The notes under the pieces are model-generated. The model saw only the letters and a program-made list of their open reading frames with translations. It was not told the origin of the DNA and did not search any database. Positions 26,476 to 35,110 of a DNA stretch of 64,000 bases are shown here, one piece after another. Each line of letters starts with the position of its first letter. The first letter of the stretch is position 1. The DNA is from Chloroflexota bacterium (lineage in GTDB: Bacteria; Chloroflexota; Limnocylindria; Limnocylindrales; CSP1-4): NCBI GenBank assembly GCA_947475545.1, contig CANJLL010000011.1, positions 1 to 64,000 on the forward strand. Direction: 5' to 3'. A program made the translations under genes and the position numbers.

Positions 26476-29400
26476 TTGTCCTGCTCGAACTGTGGTTTCG
26501 AGATCACCACCGGGGCGAAGTTCTGCCCGGAGTGCGGTGCGCGCCAGGCGACGAGCTGCCCGTCGTGCGGCACGCCCTCGGCACCCGGGGCCAAGTTCTG
26601 CGCCGAGTGCGGAACCCCCATGGGCGCGTCCGCCGCCCGGCCCGTGACGGCACCGCCGCACGCACCGAGCGCGGCTGACGAGCCCGTCACCGACGGCGCC
26701 GGCCCCGCGCGGCTCGGCGCCGTCGCCGAGCGCCGCGTGGTGACCGTGCTGTTCGCGGACCTGGTGGGCTTCACCACCTATGCGGAGGGCCGCGACGCCG
26801 AGGATGTGCGCGAATCGCTGTCTGCCTACTTTGACCTGACCCGCGGCGTGATCGAGCGTCACGGGGGCGTCGTCGAGAAGTTCATCGGCGACGCGGTGAT
26901 GGCCGTCTGGGGCGCGCCGGTGGCCCACGAGGACGACGCTGAGCGGGCGGTCCGCACCGGGCTGGAGCTGGTCGCCGCCATTCGGGCGCTGGGGCCGGGG
27001 ACCATGGCACGCGTCGGGATCCTGACCGGCGAGGCCGCCGTCACCCTCGGCGCGACCAACCAGGGAATGGTCGCCGGCGATCTGGTCAACACCGCCGCCC
27101 GCCTCCAGTCGATCGCCGAGCCGGGCACCGTGCTGGTCGGCGAGCCCACCGCCCGCGCCGCCGCCGCCGCGATCTCCTTCGAGGCCGTCGGCGAGCAGCA
27201 GCTCAAGGGCAAGGTCATGCCCGTCCCCGCGCTCCGAGCACTCCGCGTCATCGCCGAGCGCGGCGGGCGCCGCCGGACGGACGTGCTGGAGGCCCCGTTC
27301 GTGGGCCGCGACGATGAGCTGCGCCTGATCAAGGACCTGTTCCATGCCACGCAGCGCGAGGGTCGCGCCCGTTTGGTCTCGGTGATCGGGCCGGCCGGGA
27401 TCGGCAAGACCCGGCTGGCGTGGGAGTTCGAGAAGTACCTCGATGGCATCGTGGACACCGTCTGGTGGCACCACGGCCGCGCCCCGGCCTACGGCGACGG
27501 CATGACGTTCTGGTCCCTGGGCGAGATAGTCCGTGGCCGGCTGGGCCTCGCCGAGACCGACGACGAGCGCACCGGTCGCCGCCAGATCGCCGACGCCCTG
27601 GCCCGGTTCGTCCCCGACGAGGCCGAGCGACGCTGGATCGAGCCCGCCCTCCTCGCCCTGCTGGGCATCGAGGCCGGATCGGGCGCACCCGAGCAGCTGT
27701 TCGCGGCCTGGCGGACCCTCTTCGAGCGGTTGTCCGCCACTGGCACGGTGGTCTTCGTCTTCGAGGACCTCCACTGGGCTGATGCCGGCACCCTCGACTT
27801 CATCGACCACCTGCTGGAGTGGAGCCGCAACGTCCCGTTCTACCTCGTGACCCTGGCGCGGCCGGAGCTGACGACGCGGCGGCCGGACTGGGGCGCGGGC
27901 AAGCGCAACTTCACCAGCATCTACCTGGATCCGCTGAGCGAGCCGTCCATGCGCCAGCTGCTGGTGGGCCTCGTACCGGGCCTCCCGGAGAGCACGGTCC
28001 GGACCATCATCGGCCGGGCAGACGGCATGCCGCTCTACGCGGTCGAGACAATCCGCATGCTCGTCGCGGACCGGCGGCTGGCCCAGGAAGGCGACCGGTA
28101 CGTGCCGATCGGCGACCTGACGACGCTGGCCATCCCGGACACGCTGACGGCGCTCATCGGCGCCCGGCTCGACAGCCTCGCGGCGGCGGACCGGGCCCTC
28201 CTGCAGGATGCCTCCGTCCTCGGCCAGAGCTTCACGCCCATCGCCCTCGCCACGGTGGCCGGGCAGGAGGTCGCCGCCGTCGAGGCACGCCTCCGGACCC
28301 TGGTGCGCGTGGAGATGGTCACCCACGAGGTGGACCCCCGCTCCCCCGAGCGCGGCCAGTACGCCTTCGTCCAGGCACTGCTCCGCGAGGTCACCTACAA
28401 CACGCTGGCCAAGCGTGACCGCAAGGTCCGCCACCTCGCCGCGGCCCGCTACTTCGAGAGCCTAGAGAGCGATGAGCTGGCTGGCGCGCTGGCGACCCAC
28501 TTCCTGGACGCCTTCCGGAACGCGGACGGCCCCGAAGCCGACGCGCTCGCCGCCCAGGCCCGGCTGGCCCTGGTCGGCGCGGCCGGTCGTGCCGCCGCCC
28601 TCGGGGCGCAGGAGCAGGCCGCCGCCTTCTACCTCCAGGCGATCCCGGTCTCGCGGGACCCGCGCGAGGAGTTGGACCTCCTCGCGCCGGCCGGCCTGGC
28701 GCTCGTCGGCGCCGGCCGCTACGACGAGGCCATCGGGCACCTGCAGCGCGCCCACGGGCTGGCGGCGCAGTCGGGTGGGGCCGCCGACCGGATCCGCGCC
28801 GGGACCGCGCTGGGCCGGGCGCTGGTGGCCGCGCGCCGCTCCACCGAAGGGGCGGCCCTCCTGGAGCCCCTGGCGGTGGAGCTTGCGGAGGCGCCCGACG
28901 TGCCGGCGATCGTTGCCGTCAGCCTCCTGGTGAGCCTGGGCAGCACGCGGATGCGGATGGAGAACCCGGCCGGCGCCATCGAGCTCGCCGAGCGCGCCCT
29001 CCAGCTGGCCGAGGCCGACCAGCTCTTCGATGGCCTGGCCGAGGCGCTCACCATGAAGGGCACGGCGCTGGCGGCCATCGGCCGCCGCGTCGAGGGCCTG
29101 GGGCTCATGCAGCTCGGGGGCGAGGTTGCGGATCGCCACGGATTCCCCCTGATCTCCCTGCGGGCGCTGGGCAATCGTGGCGCCTACCTCCTCGACGATC
29201 CGCGCGCCGCCCTGGAGGCGGAGCGCCAGGCGATCACGATGGCCCGGCGGCTGGGCCAGCGGCCGCTCCTGATCATCAACGTGATGAACGCCATGGAGGA
29301 CTCGTTCCGGCTGGGCGAGTGGGATTGGGGCGTCGCGCAGGTGCGCGCCGAGCTCACCGGCGACCTGGCGCCGCTGGACCGGGCCCAGATGCTCGCCGGC

Positions 29401-30048
29401 CTGATCCAGGTCGCGGCCTTCCGGGGTGAGCCCGTCGATGCGATGCGCCAGGAGATGAGCGACCTCGTGGCCGGCAACGACGACCCGATGATCGTGTCGA
29501 GCGTCACGAGCCTCGAGGCCATGCATGCCCTGGCCCGCGGCGACCTCGCGGAAGCCCGGCGCGAGGCGCGACTCACCAGCGAGGCCAGCGCGCTGAACGC
29601 GCCGGTCTTCTGCCTGGTCGCGGCTCGGGCCGCCGTGTGGGACCGCAACCCCGCCGGGGCGACCCAGGACCTGGCCGACCTTGCGGCCACGGGTGCCCGG
29701 GGCGCGGCCATCGAGATCGGCAGGGCTACCACGCTGGCCGCGATCGCCGCCCTGGAGGGCCGCCCCGACGACGCGCGCGCCGGGTTCCGCGACGCGATCC
29801 GCGGCTGGCGGATGCTGGGCCTGGACTGGGACGAGGCGTTGACCGCGATCGACATGGCCACGGTCATCGACCCTGCCGATGCCGACGTCCAGGAGGCCGT
29901 CGAGCGAGCAAGGCTCGTGTTCGATCGCCTTGGCGCCGTGCCCATGCTCCAGCGACTGGACACCCTCGTGGGCCAACCCCAACCACGCGACCGGGATGCT
30001 GCCGGCCGCGCAACCAGCACCGAACGGAGCGCGCGTGTCGACGCATGA
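26476..30048 (+). CDS. zinc-ribbon/class III nucleotide cyclase/AAA-ATPase/TPR protein
   Basis: This 1190-residue multidomain protein starts at TTG (GGGAG 9 nt upstream). Residues 2-48 form a double zinc ribbon (four CxxC pairs, e.g. CPEC, CAEC). Residues about 86-260 are an adenylate/guanylate cyclase homology domain: VVTVLFADLVGFTTYAE with metal-binding Asp95, and KFIGDAVMAVWGAP with Asp139. An AAA/STAND ATPase follows, with Walker A IGPAGIGKTRLAWE at about 303-316. The C-terminal 500 residues are TPR-like helices. Such proteins are putative signalling ATPases that may make cAMP. A candidate -10 TAGAGT lies at 26430-26435. Its end overlaps the peptidase gene by 14 nt. Confidence 0.85.
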   Translation: MSCSNCGFEITTGAKFCPECGARQATSCPSCGTPSAPGAKFCAECGTPMGASAARPVTAPPHAPSAADEPVTDGAGPARLGAVAERRVVTVLFADLVGFTTYAEGRDAEDVRESLSAYFDLTRGVIERHGGVVEKFIGDAVMAVWGAPVAHEDDAERAVRTGLELVAAIRALGPGTMARVGILTGEAAVTLGATNQGMVAGDLVNTAARLQSIAEPGTVLVGEPTARAAAAAISFEAVGEQQLKGKVMPVPALRALRVIAERGGRRRTDVLEAPFVGRDDELRLIKDLFHATQREGRARLVSVIGPAGIGKTRLAWEFEKYLDGIVDTVWWHHGRAPAYGDGMTFWSLGEIVRGRLGLAETDDERTGRRQIADALARFVPDEAERRWIEPALLALLGIEAGSGAPEQLFAAWRTLFERLSATGTVVFVFEDLHWADAGTLDFIDHLLEWSRNVPFYLVTLARPELTTRRPDWGAGKRNFTSIYLDPLSEPSMRQLLVGLVPGLPESTVRTIIGRADGMPLYAVETIRMLVADRRLAQEGDRYVPIGDLTTLAIPDTLTALIGARLDSLAAADRALLQDASVLGQSFTPIALATVAGQEVAAVEARLRTLVRVEMVTHEVDPRSPERGQYAFVQALLREVTYNTLAKRDRKVRHLAAARYFESLESDELAGALATHFLDAFRNADGPEADALAAQARLALVGAAGRAAALGAQEQAAAFYLQAIPVSRDPREELDLLAPAGLALVGAGRYDEAIGHLQRAHGLAAQSGGAADRIRAGTALGRALVAARRSTEGAALLEPLAVELAEAPDVPAIVAVSLLVSLGSTRMRMENPAGAIELAERALQLAEADQLFDGLAEALTMKGTALAAIGRRVEGLGLMQLGGEVADRHGFPLISLRALGNRGAYLLDDPRAALEAERQAITMARRLGQRPLLIINVMNAMEDSFRLGEWDWGVAQVRAELTGDLAPLDRAQMLAGLIQVAAFRGEPVDAMRQEMSDLVAGNDDPMIVSSVTSLEAMHALARGDLAEARREARLTSEASALNAPVFCLVAARAAVWDRNPAGATQDLADLAATGARGAAIEIGRATTLAAIAALEGRPDDARAGFRDAIRGWRMLGLDWDEALTAIDMATVIDPADADVQEAVERARLVFDRLGAVPMLQRLDTLVGQPQPRDRDAAGRATSTERSARVDA

Positions 30049-31822
30049 GATTCCCTCGCCGACCGCCACCCCGGGCGCCCCGGCTGTTCCGGTCGCCAGC
30101 CCAGCCGCCGAGGCTGGCGCCTTCCTGGAGCGCGCCGAGGAGCGCCTCCACCACCTCTCGAAGCGTGCCTCCCGCGCCGCCTGGGTGCAGCAGACCTACA
30201 TCACCGAAGAGACGGAGATCATCGCCGCGGAGTACGCCCAGGAGCTCATGGCGGCAAGCCTGGAGACGGCCATCGAGGCCCGCCGCTTCGACGGACTCAG
30301 CCTCCCGCCGGAGCAGTCCCGCAAGCTGATGCTCCTCAAGCTTTCGGAGGCGCTCCCCGGCCCCGCGGATCCGGCGCGCCTGGCCGAGCTGGCCGAGCAG
30401 GCCGCGTGGCTGGAAGGGTCATACGGCCGCGCCAAGTACAGCCCACCTGGTCGCCAGCCCATGGACCTGGACGCGCTGGAGCGAATCATGGGCCGGAGCC
30501 GCAATCCCGCGGAGCTGCGAGAAGCGTGGGCGGGCTGGCACGGCATCGGCGGGCCGCTGCGCGATGGCTACCAGCGGCTGGTGGAGCTGGGCAACGAAGG
30601 CGCACGCACGGTGGGCTTCCCCGACATGGGCCTCCTCTGGCGGTCCAGCTACGACGTGTCGCCAGAGGCATTCGAAGCGCAGCTGGACGACCTGTGGGCC
30701 GAGCTGAAGCCGCTCTACCAGTCACTCCACGCCTACGTCCGGACGCGGCTCAATCGCCATTACGGCGAGGAGGTCGTGCCTGCCCGCGGTCCCCTGCCCG
30801 CCCACCTGCTGGGCAACATGTGGGCCCAGGAGTGGCAGCAGATCCTCCCGCTCGTCGCCCCGGCCGGCAGCACCCCCGGCTATGACTTGACCGAGCGCCT
30901 GCAGCATGCCGGGTACGACGCGGTCCGGATGATGCGGACCGGGGAGGCCTTCTTCAGCTCGATCGGCTTCGAGCCGCTCCCCCAGAGCTTCTGGGAGCGA
31001 AGCATGTTCACCCGGCCGGCCGACCGCGAAGTGGTCTGCCACGCCAGCGCCTGGAGCCTGGACGGCGACCTGGACCTGCGCATCAAGATGTGTACCCAGG
31101 TCACGGGTGAGGACTTCCAGACCGTCCACCACGAGCTGGGCCACATCTACTACGACCGCGCCTACCGCCGCCAGCCGCTCCTGTTCCGGGGCGGCGCCAA
31201 CGACGGCTTCCACGAGGCCATCGGCGACGCCGTCGCGCTGTCGGTCACGCCGGAGTACCTCGTCCGCCTGGGGCTGATCGACCGGGCGCCGGACGCCTCC
31301 TCGGACATCGGGCTGCTCCTCGCCCGCGCCCTGGAGAAGGTGGTCTTCGTCCCCTTCGCCCTCGCGGTGGATCGCTGGCGCTGGGGCGTCTTCTCCGGGA
31401 AGATCGCGCCGGCCGACTACAACGCCGCGTGGTGGGAGATCCGGCGCGAGTACCAGGGGATCGTCCCGCCCATGGAGCGCTCCGAGGGGGACTTCGACGC
31501 GGGGGCCAAGTACCACATCCCGGCCCACGTCCCGTACGCCCGGTACTTCATCGCGGCGTTCCTGCAATACCAGCTGCATCGCTCGCTGACCGAGATCGCG
31601 GGCGTGCCCGGACCCCTGCACCGGCGGTCCATCCACGGCAGCGTGGCGGCGGGCCGGCGCCTGGAGGCGATGCTGGAGCTGGGCGCCAGCCGCCCCTGGC
31701 CCGAGACGCTGGAGGTGCTCACGGGCTCCCGGAAGATGGAGGCCAGCGGGATCCTCGACTACTACGCCCCGCTCAAGGCCTGGCTCGACGTGCAGAACGA
31801 GGGGCAGCCGGTCGGCTGGTAG
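30035..31822 (+). CDS. M2 family metallopeptidase (peptidyl-dipeptidase A/ACE-like)
   Basis: The 595-residue protein is a zinc dicarboxypeptidase of the angiotensin-converting-enzyme type. The zinc site is VHHELGHIYYD (His366, Glu367, His370), and the third ligand is in GFHEAIGDAVALS (Glu394). The Tyr/His-rich block KYHIPAHVPYARYFIAAFLQYQ corresponds to the ACE substrate pocket. These enzymes remove C-terminal dipeptides from oligopeptides. No clear signal peptide is seen, so it may be cytoplasmic. The GTG start has GGAG and lies inside the end of the cyclase gene (14-nt overlap), implying coupled translation. Confidence 0.88.
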   Translation: MSTHEIPSPTATPGAPAVPVASPAAEAGAFLERAEERLHHLSKRASRAAWVQQTYITEETEIIAAEYAQELMAASLETAIEARRFDGLSLPPEQSRKLMLLKLSEALPGPADPARLAELAEQAAWLEGSYGRAKYSPPGRQPMDLDALERIMGRSRNPAELREAWAGWHGIGGPLRDGYQRLVELGNEGARTVGFPDMGLLWRSSYDVSPEAFEAQLDDLWAELKPLYQSLHAYVRTRLNRHYGEEVVPARGPLPAHLLGNMWAQEWQQILPLVAPAGSTPGYDLTERLQHAGYDAVRMMRTGEAFFSSIGFEPLPQSFWERSMFTRPADREVVCHASAWSLDGDLDLRIKMCTQVTGEDFQTVHHELGHIYYDRAYRRQPLLFRGGANDGFHEAIGDAVALSVTPEYLVRLGLIDRAPDASSDIGLLLARALEKVVFVPFALAVDRWRWGVFSGKIAPADYNAAWWEIRREYQGIVPPMERSEGDFDAGAKYHIPAHVPYARYFIAAFLQYQLHRSLTEIAGVPGPLHRRSIHGSVAAGRRLEAMLELGASRPWPETLEVLTGSRKMEASGILDYYAPLKAWLDVQNEGQPVGW

Positions 31823-31879
31823 GCGGGTCGGCCGGCGCCGCTCGGGTCACCGGTCGGGCCCATCCTGCACCGGGCGGCC

Positions 31880-32755
31880 CTACAGCAGGATGACCCCGCC
31901 CACCACCGCGGCGGCGCCCAGGGCCATCCGTGCCGTAACCCGGTCCGTCTGGCGCAGGAAGACCCAGCTCAGGAGCACCGTGATCAGCGGGGCGCTCGAT
32001 GTGATGGGATACACCACGCTGACATCGCTGCCCGAGAGCGCGGCGGTGATGAACAGAATCCCCAGCGTCTGCATGACGCCGGATGCCATGAACCAGGGTG
32101 TCGACGGCTCGCGAGCCAGTGCGCCCAGGTCGAAGTCCGCGCGGCCCATCCGCCAGGGGCGCGACATGATCGTGGCGTAGACCAGGCCCGTTGCCGCACC
32201 GATCAGGGCGGCCGTCACCGGGATGGCGGCCGCGTCGAGCCCGACCTTGACGATGATGGGCCGGATCCCGTAAGACAGCGCCGAGCCGAACGCCGCCAGC
32301 ATCCCGTAGTCAAGCAGGCTGACTCGCTTACCCGGCTTCCAGCTGACCAGGGCCACCCCGGCCACGATCGCGATGGTCGCCAGCCAGTGGACGGCGGTGA
32401 CCGGCTCATCGAAGAGCACGATGGCAAACGCGGTGCTGAAGAGGGGCGCCGCGTTCTTGATCGCGGTCGCCGGCGAGGCCCCCAGCCGTTCGATCGCGAC
32501 GTACAGCCACCGCCGCCCAATCCCGGCCCCAAACAGCCCCCCGATCGCGAACCCGGCCAACGCCCGGGGCGTGACCTCGTCCCAGCGGAGCCCGCCCTGG
32601 AGCGGCAGCAGCAGGGCGTTGACGGGGATGGCGATCGTCAGCGCGATGACGACGGCGCTGTCGACCCGACCCTTCTGGGCAAAGCCCTGGCGGATGAGGA
32701 CCGGGCTCAGGCCGAAGCTGAGGGCGCACAGGATGGCGAACACCTTGTCATCCAC
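31880..32755 (-). CDS. EamA/DMT family transporter
   Basis: This 291-residue membrane protein has two EamA repeats: VFAILCALSFGLSPVLIRQGF with RLGASPATAIKNAAPLFSTAFA, and the C-terminal SDVSVVYPITSSAPLITVLLSWVFLRQTD. It would export a small metabolite of unknown identity. GTG at 32755 begins the first helix, but the GGGGAGGGG purine run is 18 nt away, so the start is uncertain; an in-frame ATG upstream coincides with the promoter. It is convergent with the M2 peptidase gene. Confidence 0.8.
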   Translation of the reverse strand: MDDKVFAILCALSFGLSPVLIRQGFAQKGRVDSAVVIALTIAIPVNALLLPLQGGLRWDEVTPRALAGFAIGGLFGAGIGRRWLYVAIERLGASPATAIKNAAPLFSTAFAIVLFDEPVTAVHWLATIAIVAGVALVSWKPGKRVSLLDYGMLAAFGSALSYGIRPIIVKVGLDAAAIPVTAALIGAATGLVYATIMSRPWRMGRADFDLGALAREPSTPWFMASGVMQTLGILFITAALSGSDVSVVYPITSSAPLITVLLSWVFLRQTDRVTARMALGAAAVVGGVILL

Positions 32756-32807
32756 GGCGCAGGTCCGGCATGTCCCCTCCCCCGCTCCCGGCTGGGAGCC
32801 CCGCGGC

Positions 32808-32813
32808 ATTCTA
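32808..32813 (-). promoter_or_regulatory. -10 TAGAAT and leader hairpin of the EamA gene
   Basis: TAGAAT on the minus strand would start a transcript near 32801. The leader of about 46 nt contains a GCTCCC/GGGAGC stem (around 32783-32798) followed by the GGGGAGGGG run. The hairpin could affect translation; this is inference. Confidence 0.35.
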
Positions 32814-32936
32814 GCGCCGCCCCGGCTGGTCCCCGGGGGCCTCGACTCGGCTCCGGGCCCGAATTGATCCATCACGGCCCACATGGAGGCCGCTTTCGCG
32901 TATGGTTCCTTTCACACAAGGAGGACCCCCAAGCCA

Positions 32937-33284
32937 GTGCCCAAGCGCAAGGTCAACTATCCGCCCGCCAAGACGGCCACCCGCCCCACCGACCGGCCCG
33001 GCGCCGGCCCGGAGGCGCCCATGGTTCGCCCCACCGTGGCGTCGATCAATCTCGCTGCAGCGACCGGCCGCGCCGGGCTGAGCGTCGGCGACCGCGTCCG
33101 CATCACCGGAAGCGGCCTGTACTCCGGCGAGCAAGCCGTCATCGAGCGGCTGGCCGGTGGTGTGATCCCCACCGCGCTGGTCCGCACCGACAGTGGCCGG
33201 ACGCGCCAGGTCCGCACCATCGACCTGGAGCCGGTCCGCGAGCCGCAGCCGCCGCGCGAAACGCAGCCGTCGCGCGAAGCGTAG
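32937..33284 (+). CDS. small basic KOW/SH3-like protein
   Basis: The 115-residue protein has a Lys/Pro-rich N-terminus and a central small beta-barrel: LSVGDRVRITGSGLYSGEQA, VIERLAGGVIPTALVRTDSG and RTRQVRTIDLEPV. This resembles KOW or SH3-like domains that bind RNA or ribosomal proteins. The tail is a PPRETQPSRE repeat. No specific family was recognised. GTG at 32937 is 12 nt after AAGGAGG; an in-frame ATG at 32883 would start upstream of the likely -10 TATGGT (32901-32906) and is less likely. Function unknown; nucleic-acid binding is a guess. Confidence 0.6.
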   Translation: MPKRKVNYPPAKTATRPTDRPGAGPEAPMVRPTVASINLAAATGRAGLSVGDRVRITGSGLYSGEQAVIERLAGGVIPTALVRTDSGRTRQVRTIDLEPVREPQPPRETQPSREA

Positions 33285-33463
33285 CCCCCGGGCCTGGTCG
33301 GCGAGTCCCAGCCGGCCCGGTTTCGGCACGCCAAGCGGCCCCCCCGCGAGGGGCGCTCCGGCGCCCCTCGTGACGCACAATGAAGCGAATGCGTCCGATT
33401 CCGTCACCATTCGATAGCATCACCGCCGGTGAGCCTGCCTGAATCGCGCCCAGGGGCGCCGAG

Positions 33464-35110
33464 TTGCTGGGCGACCTGCTCCTGAACAAGGACCAGGCAT
33501 TCCCGCCCGACGAGCGCAGCATGTTCGGCCTCCACGGCCTCCTCCCCACCGCCGTCCTGACGATCGAGGACCAGGTCGCGCTGGAGGTCGAGAAGCTCCG
33601 GCGGAAGGTGGACCCGCTCGAGCAGTACATCGGCCTGGCGGCGCTCCAGGATCGGAACACCACGCTCTTCTACCGGGTGATAGCCACCCACCTCGAGGAG
33701 TTCCTCCCGATCGTGTACACGCCCACCGTGGGGCGGGCGTGCCAGGAATACAGCCACATCATCCGGCGCACTCGCGGCGTCTGGATCTCGACGCGGGACA
33801 TCAGCCGGATCCCCCAACTGCTTCGGGCTGCGGCGGCGCACGACGTCCGACTGATCGTGGTGACCGACGCCGAGCGGATCCTGGGCCTGGGTGACCTTGG
33901 CGCCGGCGGGATGCCCATTCCGGTCGGCAAGCTGGCCCTGTACACCGCCGCCGGCGGGATCTACCCCGCCCTGACGCTGCCGGTCTGCCTGGACGTCGGC
34001 ACCAACAACCAGGCCCTGCTGGACGACCCGCTCTACCTGGGCGTCCGCCAGCCGCGGCTGCGTGGTCCCGCCTACGACGAGCTGGTCGAGGCCTTCGTGG
34101 TCGGCGTCCAGGAGGTCTGGCCCGGCTGCATCATCCAGTGGGAAGACTTCAAGCAGTACAACGCGCTGCGGATCCTGGAGCGCTTCCGCCACCGCGTCCC
34201 GTCGTTCAACGATGACGTCCAGGGCACGGCGGCCGTGGTCCTGGCTGGCGTCCTGGCCGGTCTCCGCGCCCAGGGCGCACGCATGTCGGAGCAGCGCATC
34301 GTCATGGCCGGCGCCGGCGCGGCCGGCCTCGGGATCGCCCAGCGCCTCGCGGAGTCGATGATCGACGACGGCCTGCCGTCGGCGCTCGTGCGTGAGCGCA
34401 TCGTCCTCGTGGACTCACGGGGGCTGGTGCATGACGGGCGCACGGACCTCGATCCCCTGAAGGCCACGGCGGCGCTCCCTGCCGCGGCCGCCGCCGCGCT
34501 CGGCCTCGGTGGAACGCCGCCTGCCCCACTGGCGGCGGTGGTGCGCGCCGTCCGGCCCACCATCCTCATCGGCACCACCGGCACGCCCGGGACGTTCGAT
34601 GAGCCGGTGCTCCGGGCGCTGGGGGAGACCGGCCGGCCCATCGTCATGCCGCTCTCAAACCCCACGTCAGCGTGCGAGGCCACGCCCGAGGACGTCCTGC
34701 GCTGGACCGACGGTCGGGCGATCGTGGCGACGGGCTCCCCGTTCCCACCGGCCACCATCAAGGGGACCGTCTACCAGGTCTCGCAGGCCAACAACGTGTA
34801 CATCTTCCCGGGTCTGGGGCTGGGCTGCATCGTCGCGGAGGTCACCGAGGTGAGCGACGCCATGATCCTCGCAGCGGCCACCACGCTGGCCGGGATGGTC
34901 TCGCCGGAGCGCCTCGCCGCCGGCTCCATCTACCCGCCCATCAACGAGATGCGCGAGGTGGCACGCGCGATCGCCGTGGCCGTGGTCCGCGAGGCCGTCG
35001 CCGGCGGTCAGTCCCGGCTGGGTCCGGATGTGGATATCGAGGCCGAGGTGGACGCCGCCATCTGGTGGCCCAAGTACGTCCCCTACTGCCCGGTGTCGTC
35101 GGCGGGCTGA
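33464..35110 (+). CDS. NAD-dependent malic enzyme (possible N-terminal frameshift)
   Basis: The product (548 aa from TTG) oxidatively decarboxylates malate to pyruvate. Motifs include FGLHGLLPTAVLTIEDQ, VYTPTVGRACQEYSHI, LGLGDLGAGGMPIPVGKLALY (catalytic region), FNDDVQGTAAVVLAG (metal-binding Asp residues) and the NAD-binding MAGAGAAGLGIAQ. The length matches the large, eukaryote-like malic enzymes. The start is not settled: homology-like sequence (GAELLGDLLLNK) begins before the TTG, and a GTG at 33429 in another frame, 8 nt after TAGCAT, would continue VSLPESRPG. A 1-nt loss near 33446-33458 would reconcile them. The end overlaps the MFS gene by 28 nt. Confidence 0.9.
   Translation: MLGDLLLNKDQAFPPDERSMFGLHGLLPTAVLTIEDQVALEVEKLRRKVDPLEQYIGLAALQDRNTTLFYRVIATHLEEFLPIVYTPTVGRACQEYSHIIRRTRGVWISTRDISRIPQLLRAAAAHDVRLIVVTDAERILGLGDLGAGGMPIPVGKLALYTAAGGIYPALTLPVCLDVGTNNQALLDDPLYLGVRQPRLRGPAYDELVEAFVVGVQEVWPGCIIQWEDFKQYNALRILERFRHRVPSFNDDVQGTAAVVLAGVLAGLRAQGARMSEQRIVMAGAGAAGLGIAQRLAESMIDDGLPSALVRERIVLVDSRGLVHDGRTDLDPLKATAALPAAAAAALGLGGTPPAPLAAVVRAVRPTILIGTTGTPGTFDEPVLRALGETGRPIVMPLSNPTSACEATPEDVLRWTDGRAIVATGSPFPPATIKGTVYQVSQANNVYIFPGLGLGCIVAEVTEVSDAMILAAATTLAGMVSPERLAAGSIYPPINEMREVARAIAVAVVREAVAGGQSRLGPDVDIEAEVDAAIWWPKYVPYCPVSSAG

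Noticed and set aside
26335-28434. 699-aa minus-strand ORF opposite the cyclase-ATPase gene
   Set aside because: Antisense shadow without motifs; the plus-strand protein has clear zinc-ribbon, cyclase and Walker A motifs.
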